Below are positions 54,272 through 63,755 of a stretch of 64,000 nucleotides of DNA, in pieces. The position numbers were made by a program, and so were the translations under genes. The DNA comes from Thermoanaerobaculia bacterium (GTDB taxonomy: Bacteria > Acidobacteriota > Thermoanaerobaculia > Multivoradales > JAHEKO01): positions 124,001 to 188,000 of the forward strand of contig CAMYOG010000006.1 of NCBI GenBank assembly GCA_947259925.1, read 5' to 3'. The notes beneath the pieces are model-generated. The model searched no databases. It was not told the DNA's origin and saw only the letters and a list, made by a program, of their open reading frames with translations. Every line of letters starts with the position of its first letter. The stretch's first letter is position 1.

Positions 54272-54371
54272 CCGCCTGAGCAACCTCGGCCCGCGGTTTC
54301 CGTAGGAAAGGAGTACCTCTCAGAATCCGGGGCCTCTGCGCCCCTTCCTCGAGAACCGAAGGAGAACATCG

Positions 54372-55520
54372 ATGCGCTCACAGCCACTCCGTTTCGCCCT
54401 CGCTCTTCTCATGCTGGCCGCCACGACCGGGAGTCTCAGCGCCCAGAGGCTGACGGTGCCGCCACCGGGGGCCAACCAGCGAGCCGTCGTCAGCCAGTAC
54501 ATGGGGATGGTCTCGGTGACCATCGACTACAACAGCCCTGACGTCACCAGTCCGACCGGGCAGGACCGGACCGGCCAGATCTGGGGGCAGCTCGTCCCCT
54601 GGGGTATCCATGCCAACCCCTTCTACCCCGGTTTCGGCTCCGCCGAGCAGATGCCGTGGCGGGTGGGCGCGAACGAGAACACGACCATCAGCTTCTCCCA
54701 CGACGTCCAGATCGAGGGTCAACCGCTGGCCGCCGGCAGGTATGCGCTCTTCATGGCGGCCGGAGAGAGCGAGTGGACGGTCATCTTCAACCGCAACTCC
54801 AACGCCTGGGGCAGCTTCTTCTACGACCCGAGCCTCGACGCCCTTGAGGTCACGGTCGAGCCCGAGAAGACCGACTTCTTCCGCGAGTGGCTGACCTTCG
54901 AGTTCGACGATCGGCAGCTCGACTCGACCCGCGCGGTCATGCACTGGGAGCATCTGCGAGTGCCGTTCACGATCTCGGTCCCGGATATGCCGGCGCTCTA
55001 TCACCAGACCATCAGCCAGGAGCTGACCGGCGCCGTCGGCTTCAGCTTTCAGAACTGGATCCAGGCTTCGCAGTGGGCCTCGCAGCAGGAGGCCTACCAC
55101 GAGGACGCCGTGGTCTGGGCCGACGCCGCCATCGCGGCCAACGCCAGCTTCCAGACCATCTCCAACAAGGCCCAGGTCCTCGGCCGGGTCGGTCGCGGAG
55201 AGGAGGCGATGGAGATCCTCAACCAGGCGATCGACCACCCGACCGCGACCGCGGTCCAGGTGCACATGGCCGCTCGCGGCCTCCAGGCGCAGGGCCAGAT
55301 GGACACCGCCAACATGATCTTCCGCAGGAACTACGAGAAGAACCCGGGCGAGTGGCCGGTCGACTTCGGCATGGCCCGGGTCTACGCACAGGAAGGCAAC
55401 TTCGAGAAGGCGCTCGAGCACGCCAAGATCGCGTTGACGCGGGCGCCCGCCGGCCCGCAGATGCAGAACCTCGAGGCGCAGATCGAGAAGCTCGAGAGGG
55501 GCGAGAACATCAACCCGTAG
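54372..55520 (+). CDS. DUF2911 plus TPR secreted protein
   Basis: A 382-residue exported protein (MRSQPLRFALALLMLAATTGSLSA). The N-terminal half is a DUF2911 domain: VSVTIDYNSPDVTSP, then IWGQLVPWGIHANPF, FSHDVQIEGQPLAAGRYALFM and WTVIFNRNSNAWGSFFYDP. The C-terminal half is helical with tetratricopeptide-like repeats (AVVWADAAIAANASFQTISNKAQVLGR, MARVYAQEGNFEKALEHAKIAL). DUF2911 proteins are common in Bacteroidota and Acidobacteriota and have no settled function. AAGGAGAA precedes the ATG. Confidence 0.9.
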   Translation: MRSQPLRFALALLMLAATTGSLSAQRLTVPPPGANQRAVVSQYMGMVSVTIDYNSPDVTSPTGQDRTGQIWGQLVPWGIHANPFYPGFGSAEQMPWRVGANENTTISFSHDVQIEGQPLAAGRYALFMAAGESEWTVIFNRNSNAWGSFFYDPSLDALEVTVEPEKTDFFREWLTFEFDDRQLDSTRAVMHWEHLRVPFTISVPDMPALYHQTISQELTGAVGFSFQNWIQASQWASQQEAYHEDAVVWADAAIAANASFQTISNKAQVLGRVGRGEEAMEILNQAIDHPTATAVQVHMAARGLQAQGQMDTANMIFRRNYEKNPGEWPVDFGMARVYAQEGNFEKALEHAKIALTRAPAGPQMQNLEAQIEKLERGENINP

Positions 55521-55655
55521 GTACCGACTCCGACCGCCTCGGAGCTGGTCTACGAGCCGCGCGACAGAGTCGACGAGCCCTCCGGACCGGCGGCTCCGGC
55601 CGCTCGTGGCCGGTCGGGTTCTCGACCGCGCACGAACCGGCATGGCCCTGCTACC

Positions 55656-56210
55656 ATGCCCGGCACCACGTCGAGGACACGCCCGTCAGAGCCGCCGGCC
55701 TCGAAGCCGTCCATAGCTCGCTCCATCGTCATCGACGCGTCTCCGGAGCGAGTCTGGGAAGCCATCTCCACTCCGGGCGTCCTGGAGATCGCCCATCCGT
55801 TCTGCCGCGAGAATCCGGTGGCGTCGTGGCCGGGAATCGGCTCGAAGGATCGAATCGTCTATTACAACGGTCTGGTGATGGAGCGTCAGTTCGTGCGCTG
55901 GGTGGACGGTGTCGGCTACGACCTCGAGATCCGCCCGGCCGGCCGCGACGAGCGCTCGTCTGTCGCGTGGCGCATCGGCTCCGAAGCGGACGACAAGGCG
56001 AGCCTGAGCATCACCATCTACCCCGCAGTCGGAGCCCTGGGTCGACGGCAAACCGATCGATTGCTGAAGCTGCTCGGGCGGTATCTCGACTCGGTGGTGC
56101 GCGGTTTCGAGCACTACCTGCGCACCGGCCAGCCGGTCCGCCGAAACCAGTTCGGTGCTCATCGGATGTTCTCGGGCGCGCCGAAAGACGGCTCCCCCCA
56201 GCGTGCCTAG
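55656..56210 (+). CDS. SRPBCC/START-like ligand-binding protein
   Basis: A 184-residue protein of the helix-grip fold: an N-terminal strand SIVIDASPERVWEAISTPG, a central region of hydrophobic strands (DRIVYYNGLVMERQFVRWVDGVGYDLEI) and a long C-terminal helix (LLKLLGRYLDSVVRGFEHYLR). It has the general pattern of polyketide-cyclase/START-like proteins, which bind hydrophobic ligands. The ligand is unknown. The first 20 residues are not conserved-looking, so the start may be slightly downstream. The SGNH gene begins within its last codons. Confidence 0.75.
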   Translation: MPGTTSRTRPSEPPASKPSIARSIVIDASPERVWEAISTPGVLEIAHPFCRENPVASWPGIGSKDRIVYYNGLVMERQFVRWVDGVGYDLEIRPAGRDERSSVAWRIGSEADDKASLSITIYPAVGALGRRQTDRLLKLLGRYLDSVVRGFEHYLRTGQPVRRNQFGAHRMFSGAPKDGSPQRA

Positions 56211-57240
56211 CTCTCGAAGAAGATCGCGGCTCGCCAAGCGCGTCGCTCTCACTCTGGGCGCGACGCTCGCGACGCTCGCCCTGGCCGAGCTCCTGATGGG
56301 TCTGGTCGGCTCGCCCGAGATTCGCGGACCGGTCTACCCGGGAGAGCGGGTGCCGGGAGAATCGTCGGGCGAAGACCCGGTGATCGGCTGGAAGCTGCCC
56401 CCCCGGGAGACGATCGTCGAGACCAAGCCGGACTTCTCGGTCACCTACCGCTCGAACCGGCAGGGGTTCCGGTCGAACCGCGACTTCGCTCTGCCGACGC
56501 GTAAGCGTCGGGTCGTCCTGCTCGGCGACTCGTACACCATGGGCACCGGCGTCGAGCACCAGGAGACCTTCGCCTACCTGCTACAGCGGCGCCTCCGCAA
56601 GACCCAGAGCTACAACTTCGGTATCGGCGGCTTCGGCATCGACCAGATGTGGCTGACCCTGCGGCACTACGCGCTGGCGGTGGAGCCCGACCTGGTGGTG
56701 CTGTCGTTCATCCGACCCAACCTGCGCCGTGCCCTCTCGGCCTACCGCGAGGGTCACGACTGGCTCGCCAAGCCGGTCTTTCGCCTCGAAGGTGGTGAGC
56801 TCGTACCGATGACGATCGAGAACCGCCCGAGCGCCCTCTGGCGGTTCGCTGAGCGCCATTCACACCTGCTGGAGATCGGGCGCCGAGGCGAGGACTCGCT
56901 CGGGCGCCACTTCCCGATCGGCTACGTGTGGCGGCTCAATCGGGTGCTGTTCGAGCGGATCCGCGACGACTGCCAGGCGGCCGGCGTCCCGCTCGTGGTC
57001 ATGTACATCCCGGTCAACCGACGGAGTCCGGCGCCGATGTTCGAGCGTCAATTCGCCCGGCTCGGCATCCCGTTCCTCGACCTGGCGGCGCACCTGCCCG
57101 CCGACGCCGACCGCCTCTACCACCCGCTCGATCGGCACTTCAACGCGGCCGGGCACCGCTTCGCGGCCGACCGGCTGGCCGAGTTCCTGACCGAGCGGGG
57201 CTACGCGCGGTCCCGACCCGCGAGCGGCTCGAACGGTTAG
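56203..57240 (+). CDS. SGNH/GDSL-like hydrolase family protein, membrane anchored
   Basis: About 345 residues. An N-terminal membrane segment (RVALTLGATLATLALAELLMGLV) is followed by an SGNH-like hydrolase domain: block I GDSYTMGTG with the nucleophilic Ser, the Gly in block II (FGIGGFGIDQ), a block III Asn within RPN and the C-terminal Asp-His in HPLDRHFNAAGH. It likely hydrolyses or transfers esters on surface glycans. GTG at 56203 gives an eight-base overlap with the SRPBCC gene; the frame is open back to 56155. Confidence 0.8.
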   Translation: MPSSRRRSRLAKRVALTLGATLATLALAELLMGLVGSPEIRGPVYPGERVPGESSGEDPVIGWKLPPRETIVETKPDFSVTYRSNRQGFRSNRDFALPTRKRRVVLLGDSYTMGTGVEHQETFAYLLQRRLRKTQSYNFGIGGFGIDQMWLTLRHYALAVEPDLVVLSFIRPNLRRALSAYREGHDWLAKPVFRLEGGELVPMTIENRPSALWRFAERHSHLLEIGRRGEDSLGRHFPIGYVWRLNRVLFERIRDDCQAAGVPLVVMYIPVNRRSPAPMFERQFARLGIPFLDLAAHLPADADRLYHPLDRHFNAAGHRFAADRLAEFLTERGYARSRPASGSNG

Positions 57241-57704
57241 TCGTCGACCTTGCCGCCGCTCAGGTCGAGCTCCTCGATCGGCGCCAAGAGCGTCCTGGCG
57301 ATTCGGCTGATGCGCGGCATCACCACGACCACGCCGACCATGGGCGCAACCAGAGCGACGGCGATCCACGCCCACGAGCGCTCAGCGGTTCTGTCCTGAT
57401 GACTCCCGGCGACGCTCATCGCCCAGACCGAGACCCCGATGAAGACCAGGAGCGTCACGAAGACGATCGCGAAATCCGACCGGATGAGCCTACGCACCTC
57501 GGGGTCGAGGGTCGGCCGGGGAGTCTCGATCGGCTCCCCGGTCGCCTTCTGCGCCCACCACCCCAGCAGTGCCACCGCGACCGCGCCGACCAGGAAGAGG
57601 CCGTCGATGAACTTGCCGACCGCGGGGTACGCGAGGGTGAGAGCGGCAAGGCCAGCTGCGAGCGCCATGAACCCGAGAACCACCAGAGTGTGACTGCTCT
57701 TCAT
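57237..57704 (-). CDS. Four-helix membrane protein of unknown function
   Basis: A 155-residue protein with four hydrophobic segments (TLVVLGFMALAAGLAALTLAY, FIDGLFLVGAVAVALLGWW, FAIVFVTLLVFIGVSVWAM, WAWIAVALVAPMVGVVVVM), joined by a short charged loop after helix two. No family was recognised. GGAGAGA precedes the ATG at 57704. The stop overlaps the convergent SGNH gene by four bases. It is divergent from the carotenoid-type operon. Confidence 0.6.
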   Translation of the reverse strand: MKSSHTLVVLGFMALAAGLAALTLAYPAVGKFIDGLFLVGAVAVALLGWWAQKATGEPIETPRPTLDPEVRRLIRSDFAIVFVTLLVFIGVSVWAMSVAGSHQDRTAERSWAWIAVALVAPMVGVVVVMPRISRIARTLLAPIEELDLSGGKVDD

Positions 57705-57842
57705 GGCTCTCTCCACTGTAGGCACTGAGAGCCTCTGACGGCAGCGAACCCGTTCACAGGGCCCCCTTATCGCTGGATTGGCCTCGGGCCGCTTTCTCCA
57801 GCCGCCTGCAACCGGTTCGGGCTCGCAGTCGAAAGACCGCCT

Positions 57843-59402
57843 GTGAGAGCTCGCTCGTCCCCCCACGTTGTCGTAGTCGGCGCCGGTCCTGGCGGGCTCG
57901 GCGCAGCCATGCTGGCGTCGAGCGCCGGCATGCGCGTTACCCTTCTCGAAACCCGAGACCGCGTCGGCGGCCGGACCTCGACGCTGGAGCACGACGGCTA
58001 CCGGTTCGACCTCGGCCCGACCTTCTTCCTCTACCCCGAGGCCTTGCGGTCGCTCTTCCGGATGTGCGGCCTCTCCCTCGACGACGCCGTCGATCTCCAA
58101 CGAGTGGATCCCCACTACCGGCTCGTCTTCGGTGGTGATACCTCTCTCGACGTCGTACCCGATCCGGACGAGATGGAGCGTCGGATCGCCGAGCTGGCAC
58201 CCGAGGACGCGCCGTCCTTCAAGCACTTCCTCAGGGACAACCGGCGCAAGCTGAGCAAGACCACTCCCATACTCCAGCGTCCCTTCAGCAGCCCGCTCGA
58301 CCTGCTGCAGCTACCGATAGCGGACCTGTTCACTTCTCTGCGACCCTGGTCGAGCGTCGACTCCGACCTGCGCAGGTATTTCGACGACCCCCGGATTCGC
58401 CTCGCCTTCTCGTTCCAGAGCAAGTACCTGGGGATGTCGCCCTTCAAGTGTCCCAGTCTCTTCACGATCCTCTCCTTTATGGAGTACGAGTACGGCATCT
58501 TCCACCCGCGAGGTGGCTGCGGTGCGGTCTCGCAGACGATGGCCGACATCGCCGTCGACATGGGAACGGACCTGCGCCTCGACACCACCGTGACCGGCTT
58601 CGACTTCGAAGGACGCAGGGTAACGGCAGTCCTCACCGAAGACGAGCGGTTCGACTGCGACTCGGTCATCGTGAATGCCGACTTCGCGCACGCCATGCCG
58701 CGGCTGGTCCCGGACCACCTGCGCCGCCGCTGGAGCGATCGACGGATAGCCCGCAAGAAGTACTCCTGCTCGACCTTCATGATGTATCTGGGTCTCGATG
58801 GCGAGGTCGACCTGCCTCATCACTCGATCCATCTCGCCGAGGACTACAAGCAGAACCTCGCCGACATCGAGGGCGAGATGCGACTCTCCGAAGACCCGTC
58901 GTTCTATATCTGCAACCCGAGCACGACGGACGAGAGCATGGCACCAGAGGGCAGGTCGGCCCTCTATGTTCTCGTTCCGGTTCCGCACCGCAACCGCAAC
59001 GTCGACTGGAGCAGAGATTTCGCTCCCTTCCGAGCGAAGGTCTTGCGCAAGCTGGAATCCGCCGGTGTAGCGGACCTCGAGCGCCGGATTCGCTTCGAGA
59101 AGGTCATGACACCGGCCACCTGGGAGTCGGACATGAGGATCCACCTCGGCGCCACGTTCAGCCTGGCACACACCATGGATCAGCTTCTGCACCTCCGTCC
59201 CCAGAATCGATTCGAGGAGCTCGACGGCGTCTTCCTGGTCGGCGGAGCCACGCACCCCGGCAGCGGCTTACCCGTCATCTACGAATCCGCCAAGATCTCG
59301 ACCCGGCTCATGGCCGAAGACCTGGGCGTCACGGTCCCCTGGCAGGACCCCGACGTCGCCGTGCGGCCGGAGCATCTCGAGCAGCAGGCCAGTCTGGGCT
59401 AG
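57843..59402 (+). CDS. CrtN/CrtP-like carotenoid desaturase or oxygenase
   Basis: A 519-residue FAD enzyme of the phytoene desaturase family. The N-terminal dinucleotide fold reads VVVVGAGPGGLGAAMLASSAG, then RVGGRTSTLEHDGYRFDLGP. The family's middle motif is present (FSFQSKYLGMSPFKCPSLFTILSFMEYEYG) and the C-terminal FAD motif (VFLVGGATHPGSGLP). CrtN desaturates C30 precursors, and CrtP oxidises the end methyl groups; sequence alone does not tell these apart. It is followed 25 bases on by an aldehyde dehydrogenase, which favours an oxygenase-type role. Confidence 0.85.
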   Translation: MRARSSPHVVVVGAGPGGLGAAMLASSAGMRVTLLETRDRVGGRTSTLEHDGYRFDLGPTFFLYPEALRSLFRMCGLSLDDAVDLQRVDPHYRLVFGGDTSLDVVPDPDEMERRIAELAPEDAPSFKHFLRDNRRKLSKTTPILQRPFSSPLDLLQLPIADLFTSLRPWSSVDSDLRRYFDDPRIRLAFSFQSKYLGMSPFKCPSLFTILSFMEYEYGIFHPRGGCGAVSQTMADIAVDMGTDLRLDTTVTGFDFEGRRVTAVLTEDERFDCDSVIVNADFAHAMPRLVPDHLRRRWSDRRIARKKYSCSTFMMYLGLDGEVDLPHHSIHLAEDYKQNLADIEGEMRLSEDPSFYICNPSTTDESMAPEGRSALYVLVPVPHRNRNVDWSRDFAPFRAKVLRKLESAGVADLERRIRFEKVMTPATWESDMRIHLGATFSLAHTMDQLLHLRPQNRFEELDGVFLVGGATHPGSGLPVIYESAKISTRLMAEDLGVTVPWQDPDVAVRPEHLEQQASLG

Positions 59403-59427
59403 AGCCCTTTTGCCTGCCTGGAGCCGG

Positions 59428-60933
59428 ATGACTGTCGCCACCGAACCGAGCCGCATCGCCTCGGGCCCGCTTGCCACCAACTACGACGCGGCGCTGGCTG
59501 TCGGGGAGGCTCGGGCAGCGGCCTCGACCTGGGCGGCGACGCCCCTCCGCCGTCGCCTCCAGGTCATTCGATCGGTCCGCCAGCTCCTGGGTGATGATCC
59601 ATCGGCAGTCGCCGCCACCGTGGAGCTGCCGTGGCGCCGAAGCTCGGCGGAGACCCTGACCACCGAGGTCCTGCCGCTGCTCGACGCTTGCCGCTTCCTC
59701 GAGCGGGCCGCTCCGAAGCTCCTCGAGCCCGAGCGGCCGGGCGGTCGTCGTCGCCCGTTCTGGCTATTCGGCTCGAAGCTGGAGATTCGGCGCGAACCGC
59801 TGGGAGTGGTGCTGGTCATCGGCCCCTCGAACTACCCCCTACTGCTCGCCGGCGTTCAGATCGTGCAGGCGCTGGCGGCGGGGAACGTGGTCGTCGTCAA
59901 ACCGGGATGCGGTGCCGGTAGGGCCGCCAGGTTCTTGCAGTCGACGCTCGACCGGGCGGGGCTTCCGGACGGCTGCCTACGGGTCCTCTCGGAGAGCGTC
60001 GAGGACGCGCGGGCTGCGATAGCGGCGGGAGTCGACAAGGTGATCCTGACCGGCAGCTCGGCCACGGGGCGGAGCGTCCTCCACGATCTCGCCGACCAGA
60101 CTACGCCGGCGACCGTAGAGCTCTCGGGATGTGACGCGGCCATCGTGGCGAGCGATGCCGATCTCACGCTCGCAGCCCGTGCCATCGCCTTCGGCATGAG
60201 CCTGAACGGCGGATTCACATGCATCGCCCCACATCGACTGCTGGTCGCCGAGTCGGTCCTTCCCGAGTTTCTGAGCCGACTCTCGCCACGCCTCGAGCGG
60301 GTGGAACCGGTACCGCTCTCGCCGGACCTGGAACTGCGTCTCGAGCGCTTTCTCGACCAGGTAGAGCATCATGGTGGCCGCATGGTCGTCGGTGCGCGTC
60401 CGCGCAGCGGCTCTTGTGTCCCGATCCTGCTGACCGACGTACCCGAAGCGATGCTCTCCGAGCTCGCGGATCTGCCAGTACCAATCGCGGGACTCTTCGC
60501 GATCACGGACGACCAGGATGCGCTGCGTCGTATCGCCGAGTTCCCTTATCGCCTCGGTCTGTCGATCTTCGGGGATCCGGAACGTGCGAGTGTCCTCGCG
60601 CACCACGCCGACGTCGGGGTGGTGGTGATCAACGACATGATCGTGCCGACGGCCGACCCGCGGATCCCGTTCGGTGGTCGCGGGGCGAGCGGCTTCGGAG
60701 TCACGCGCGGCGCCGAGGGCCTGCTCGAGCTGACCGCCCCGAAGAGCGTCGTGCTGCGAGGCGGGACCTTCCGCCCTCATTTCGATCCGGTGGAGGAGTC
60801 GGATACCCGGCTCTTCGCGACCTTCATTCGGGCTGCCCATGGCTCGTCCTTCGGGCTCCGGTGGCGAGCTATGTTGAACCTTGTGAGGGAGGGGCGGGCG
60901 AGAGCGAGGCGATCCGGGACGATCGATCGATGA
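59428..60933 (+). CDS. Aldehyde dehydrogenase (possible diapocarotenoid aldehyde dehydrogenase)
   Basis: A 501-residue NAD(P)-dependent aldehyde dehydrogenase. The NAD-binding core reads LGVVLVIGPSNYPLLL and AGNVVVVKPG, with the catalytic Glu231 in VELSGCDAAIV (a variant of ELGG) and the catalytic Cys265 in NGGFTCIAPHRLL. Its place after a CrtN/CrtP-like gene suggests that it oxidises a carotenoid aldehyde to an acid, as AldH does in staphyloxanthin synthesis. ATG at 59428 is preferred over a TTG at 59410. The stop overlaps the acyltransferase start (ATGA). Confidence 0.85.
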   Translation: MTVATEPSRIASGPLATNYDAALAVGEARAAASTWAATPLRRRLQVIRSVRQLLGDDPSAVAATVELPWRRSSAETLTTEVLPLLDACRFLERAAPKLLEPERPGGRRRPFWLFGSKLEIRREPLGVVLVIGPSNYPLLLAGVQIVQALAAGNVVVVKPGCGAGRAARFLQSTLDRAGLPDGCLRVLSESVEDARAAIAAGVDKVILTGSSATGRSVLHDLADQTTPATVELSGCDAAIVASDADLTLAARAIAFGMSLNGGFTCIAPHRLLVAESVLPEFLSRLSPRLERVEPVPLSPDLELRLERFLDQVEHHGGRMVVGARPRSGSCVPILLTDVPEAMLSELADLPVPIAGLFAITDDQDALRRIAEFPYRLGLSIFGDPERASVLAHHADVGVVVINDMIVPTADPRIPFGGRGASGFGVTRGAEGLLELTAPKSVVLRGGTFRPHFDPVEESDTRLFATFIRAAHGSSFGLRWRAMLNLVREGRARARRSGTIDR

Positions 60934-61727
60934 AGGACACGCCGCCTCTCGTGATCCAACGCTACTCGCCGCGGTTGGCACGGTGGTTCGAGCGCTGGCT
61001 CAGGCGCTACTTCGCGCGCAACTTCGACGCGGTCCGAACCTGTGCCGCTGGGCCGCCCCCTGTTGATCAGGGCGGCCCGATCCTCGTCTACTCCAACCAT
61101 CCGTCCTGGTGGGATCCGATCCACTTCATGCTCCTCGCGCGCCTGGCGATGCCCGGGCGGCGGATGTTCGGCCCATTCGAGGCCGAGGCGTTGAAGCAGT
61201 ACGGCTTCTTCCGCAGACTCGGTGGATTCGGAATCGAGACTTCGACGCGACGTGGTGCGGCCGACTTCTTGAGCACATGTCGCGGTGTTCTCGAGGTGCC
61301 GGACGCGACGCTCTGGATCACGGCGCAGGGCGAGTTCGCCGATCCGCGGTCCCGACCGGTGGCGCTCAAGCCGGGGCTGGCCCATCTGGTGCGCGGACTG
61401 GAGCGTGGAATCGTGGTTCCCCTCGCCGTTGAATACCCATTCTGGAATGAGCGCCGGCCCGAGGCTCTCTCGTGTTTCGGCCGGCCGATCGGAATCGCCG
61501 GCGCTCGCGACCGGACCGTCGAGGACTGGCAAGAGACCCTGTCCGACGCTCTCGCCGAGACCATCGACCTGCTCGCCGTGCACGCCCAACGGCGTGATCC
61601 CGAGGCCTTCCAGACGGTAGTGCTCGGTCGCTCCGGCGTCGGCGGCGTGTACGACGCCTGGCGCAAGCTGAAGTCCACCGTCAGCGGGCGGCGCTTCGAT
61701 CCCAGCCACGGAGGAAACCGGAGATGA
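60930..61727 (+). CDS. PlsC-like acyltransferase
   Basis: A 265-residue acyltransferase of the LPLAT family. The HX4D site is His57 and Asp62 in SNHPSWWDPIHF; the second block is ALWITAQGEFADP with an Arg after it. The rest fits the PlsC fold. It has no clear membrane span beyond a possible N-terminal hydrophobic contact. The gene is coupled at both ends by ATGA overlaps. In staphyloxanthin biosynthesis, an acyltransferase (CrtO, of a different family) adds the fatty acid to glucose; this enzyme could do an equivalent step, but that is inference. Confidence 0.8.
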   Translation: MKDTPPLVIQRYSPRLARWFERWLRRYFARNFDAVRTCAAGPPPVDQGGPILVYSNHPSWWDPIHFMLLARLAMPGRRMFGPFEAEALKQYGFFRRLGGFGIETSTRRGAADFLSTCRGVLEVPDATLWITAQGEFADPRSRPVALKPGLAHLVRGLERGIVVPLAVEYPFWNERRPEALSCFGRPIGIAGARDRTVEDWQETLSDALAETIDLLAVHAQRRDPEAFQTVVLGRSGVGGVYDAWRKLKSTVSGRRFDPSHGGNRR

Positions 61728-62848
61728 CGATGCTGGCGGCCCTGTCGCTGGCCCTGGCCGCGGTTCCGGCCCTCCTGGTGGTGGTCAACCTGGCCCTGTA
61801 TCGGGCTCCGCGGCGCGGCTCGAGGGTCCTGCCGGCGGTCTCGATCTTGATACCGGCGCGCAACGAAGAGCGACACATCGAGGCCGCGGTGCGGGCGGCC
61901 CTGGCGAGCCGGGGAGTCGACGTCGAGGTCCTGGTGATGGACGACCACTCGACCGATCGGACCGCTGAGATCGTCGGCGTCTTTGCCGAGAGCGACCCTC
62001 GCCTGCGCTTGTTGGAGGCTCCCCCTCTACCCGACGGCTGGGCCGGCAAACAGCATGCGTGCCACGCCCTGGCCGAGAGTGCGACTTCGCCCCTCCTACT
62101 CTTCGTCGACGCCGACGTCGTTCTCGACCCGGACGGGGCCGCTGCCGCCGCGCGTTTCCTGACCTCTACCGGGGTCGACCTGGCGAGCGGCTTCCCGCGG
62201 CAGCTGACCGGGACCCTGGCCGAGAAGTTGATCATCCCGCTGATCCACTTCGTGCTCCTCGGCTACCTGCCACTGATCGGCATGCGCCTGTCGAAGAGTG
62301 ACGCCTTCGCCGCCGGCTGCGGGCAGCTGTTCATCGCTCGACGTGAGTCCTACCGGGCGATGGGAGGCCATGCGGCGATCCGCTCGAGCTTCCACGACGG
62401 CATCCAGCTGCCGCGGGCGTTCCGGCGTGCCGGCCTGCGCACGGATCTCTTCGACGCCACCCGGCTCGCGAGCTGCCGGATGTACTCGGACGCGCGCGAG
62501 GTAGTCCTGGGTCTGGCCAAGAACGCTCACGAGGGTATGGCGGGGACGGTCGCGATCTGGGTCTGGAGCGCTCTGCTCCTCGGTGGCCACGTCCTGCCCG
62601 CGGCGCTGACGATCGTCGGCGCGATCGTCGCGCCCGGCTCGCCCTGGCTCCTGGCGGCCGCCCTGGCCACCGGCCTCGGGGTCGCCACCCGGATCCTCCT
62701 CGCCCTCCGATTCCGCCAGTCCCTGATCGGCGCGCTTCTGCACCCGTTGGGCGTCGCCGGGCTGGTCGGCATTCAGTGGTTTTCACGGTTCCGCCGCCGG
62801 GCGGGACACGCTGTCGGTTGGAAGGACCGTGTCGCCCTACAGCAGTGA
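61724..62848 (+). CDS. GT2 family glycosyltransferase (CrtQ-like)
   Basis: A 374-residue membrane glycosyltransferase. One N-terminal helix, then the GT2 catalytic core: VSILIPARNEERHIEAAVRAAL, VLVMDDHSTDRT, GWAGKQHACHALAE and the metal-binding LLFVDADVVLDP; four to five C-terminal helices. The GW-x-GK pattern is shared with 4,4'-diaponeurosporenoate glycosyltransferase CrtQ. Likewise, the closing AVGWKDR resembles the G-W-K end of that family. The product could be a glycosylated carotenoid acid. The stop lies 20 bases inside the ABC transporter ATPase gene. Confidence 0.8.
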   Translation: MTMLAALSLALAAVPALLVVVNLALYRAPRRGSRVLPAVSILIPARNEERHIEAAVRAALASRGVDVEVLVMDDHSTDRTAEIVGVFAESDPRLRLLEAPPLPDGWAGKQHACHALAESATSPLLLFVDADVVLDPDGAAAAARFLTSTGVDLASGFPRQLTGTLAEKLIIPLIHFVLLGYLPLIGMRLSKSDAFAAGCGQLFIARRESYRAMGGHAAIRSSFHDGIQLPRAFRRAGLRTDLFDATRLASCRMYSDAREVVLGLAKNAHEGMAGTVAIWVWSALLLGGHVLPAALTIVGAIVAPGSPWLLAAALATGLGVATRILLALRFRQSLIGALLHPLGVAGLVGIQWFSRFRRRAGHAVGWKDRVALQQ

Positions 62849-63755
62849 TCCAGAAGTCGTCGCCCGGGTCACCGGCGCGGTCAAGACCTACGGGCGCCAG
62901 CGGGCGCTCGACGGCCTCGAGCTCGAGTTGCGGCGTGGGCAGTGGACCGGCATGATCGGACCGAACGGCGCCGGCAAGACCACGTCGATGCTGGCGATCG
63001 CCGGACTGATACCCCTCGATGCCGGGACCGTCGAGGTCGTCGGTGAGCGGGTCACGGGACCCCGGCCGGATCGGGTCGGCTGGGTCCCCCAGGAGATCGC
63101 ACTCTATGGGCACCTGACCGGACGCGAGAATCTCGAAGCGTTCGGAGCCCTGCACGGGCTCAGTGGCCGTGAGCTGCGAGACCAGGTCGCGTGGGCGCTC
63201 GACTGGACCGGCCTCGGAGTCCGTGCCGAAGATCGTGTAGCGACCTACTCGGGCGGTATGCAGCGCCGGCTGAACATTGCGTGCGCGGTGCTGCACCGTC
63301 CGCAAGTACTCCTGCTCGACGAGCCCACCGTAGGTGTCGATCCGCAGGCGCGGCTCCGAACCTTCGCCATGCTCCAGGGGCTCCGCGACGAGGGAGTGAC
63401 ATTGCTCCACAGCTCGCACGAGCTCGGAGACATCGAGACCAGGTGCGATTCTCTCCACATGATCGATCAGGGGCGATCGATCGCGAGCGGCACCGTCCAG
63501 GAGTTGGTGCGCGAGGTGGTTGGTGGTCAGGCTGTCGCCACCTTCGAGATCGGCGGCCTGGAACACCAGATTGCAGGGCTGGAGCGCCAGCCTGGAGGCA
63601 CCTGGACGGCGCACCTCGACGATCCGGCGGTGGAGCTGCCCGGCCTACTCTCGGCGATCCAGACAGGTGGAGGCCAGATCGAGGGCCTCGACCTGCACCG
63701 CCCCGGACTCCGCGAAGCGTTTCTACAGCTCACCGGAAGGGAACTGCGCGAATGA
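62829..63755 (+). CDS. ABC-2 type transporter ATP-binding protein
   Basis: A 308-residue ATPase with Walker A GPNGAGKTTSML, Q-loop (GWVPQEIALYGHLT), signature YSGGMQRRLNIA, Walker B LLLDEPTVGVDP and a His switch (SSHELGDIE). A C-terminal domain of about 70 residues follows the ATPase core, common in ABC-2 exporters. GTG at 62829 starts within the glycosyltransferase gene. It is the partner of the permease that follows by an ATGA overlap, and it might export or place a lipid or pigment made by this operon. Confidence 0.9.
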   Translation: MSPYSSDPEVVARVTGAVKTYGRQRALDGLELELRRGQWTGMIGPNGAGKTTSMLAIAGLIPLDAGTVEVVGERVTGPRPDRVGWVPQEIALYGHLTGRENLEAFGALHGLSGRELRDQVAWALDWTGLGVRAEDRVATYSGGMQRRLNIACAVLHRPQVLLLDEPTVGVDPQARLRTFAMLQGLRDEGVTLLHSSHELGDIETRCDSLHMIDQGRSIASGTVQELVREVVGGQAVATFEIGGLEHQIAGLERQPGGTWTAHLDDPAVELPGLLSAIQTGGGQIEGLDLHRPGLREAFLQLTGRELRE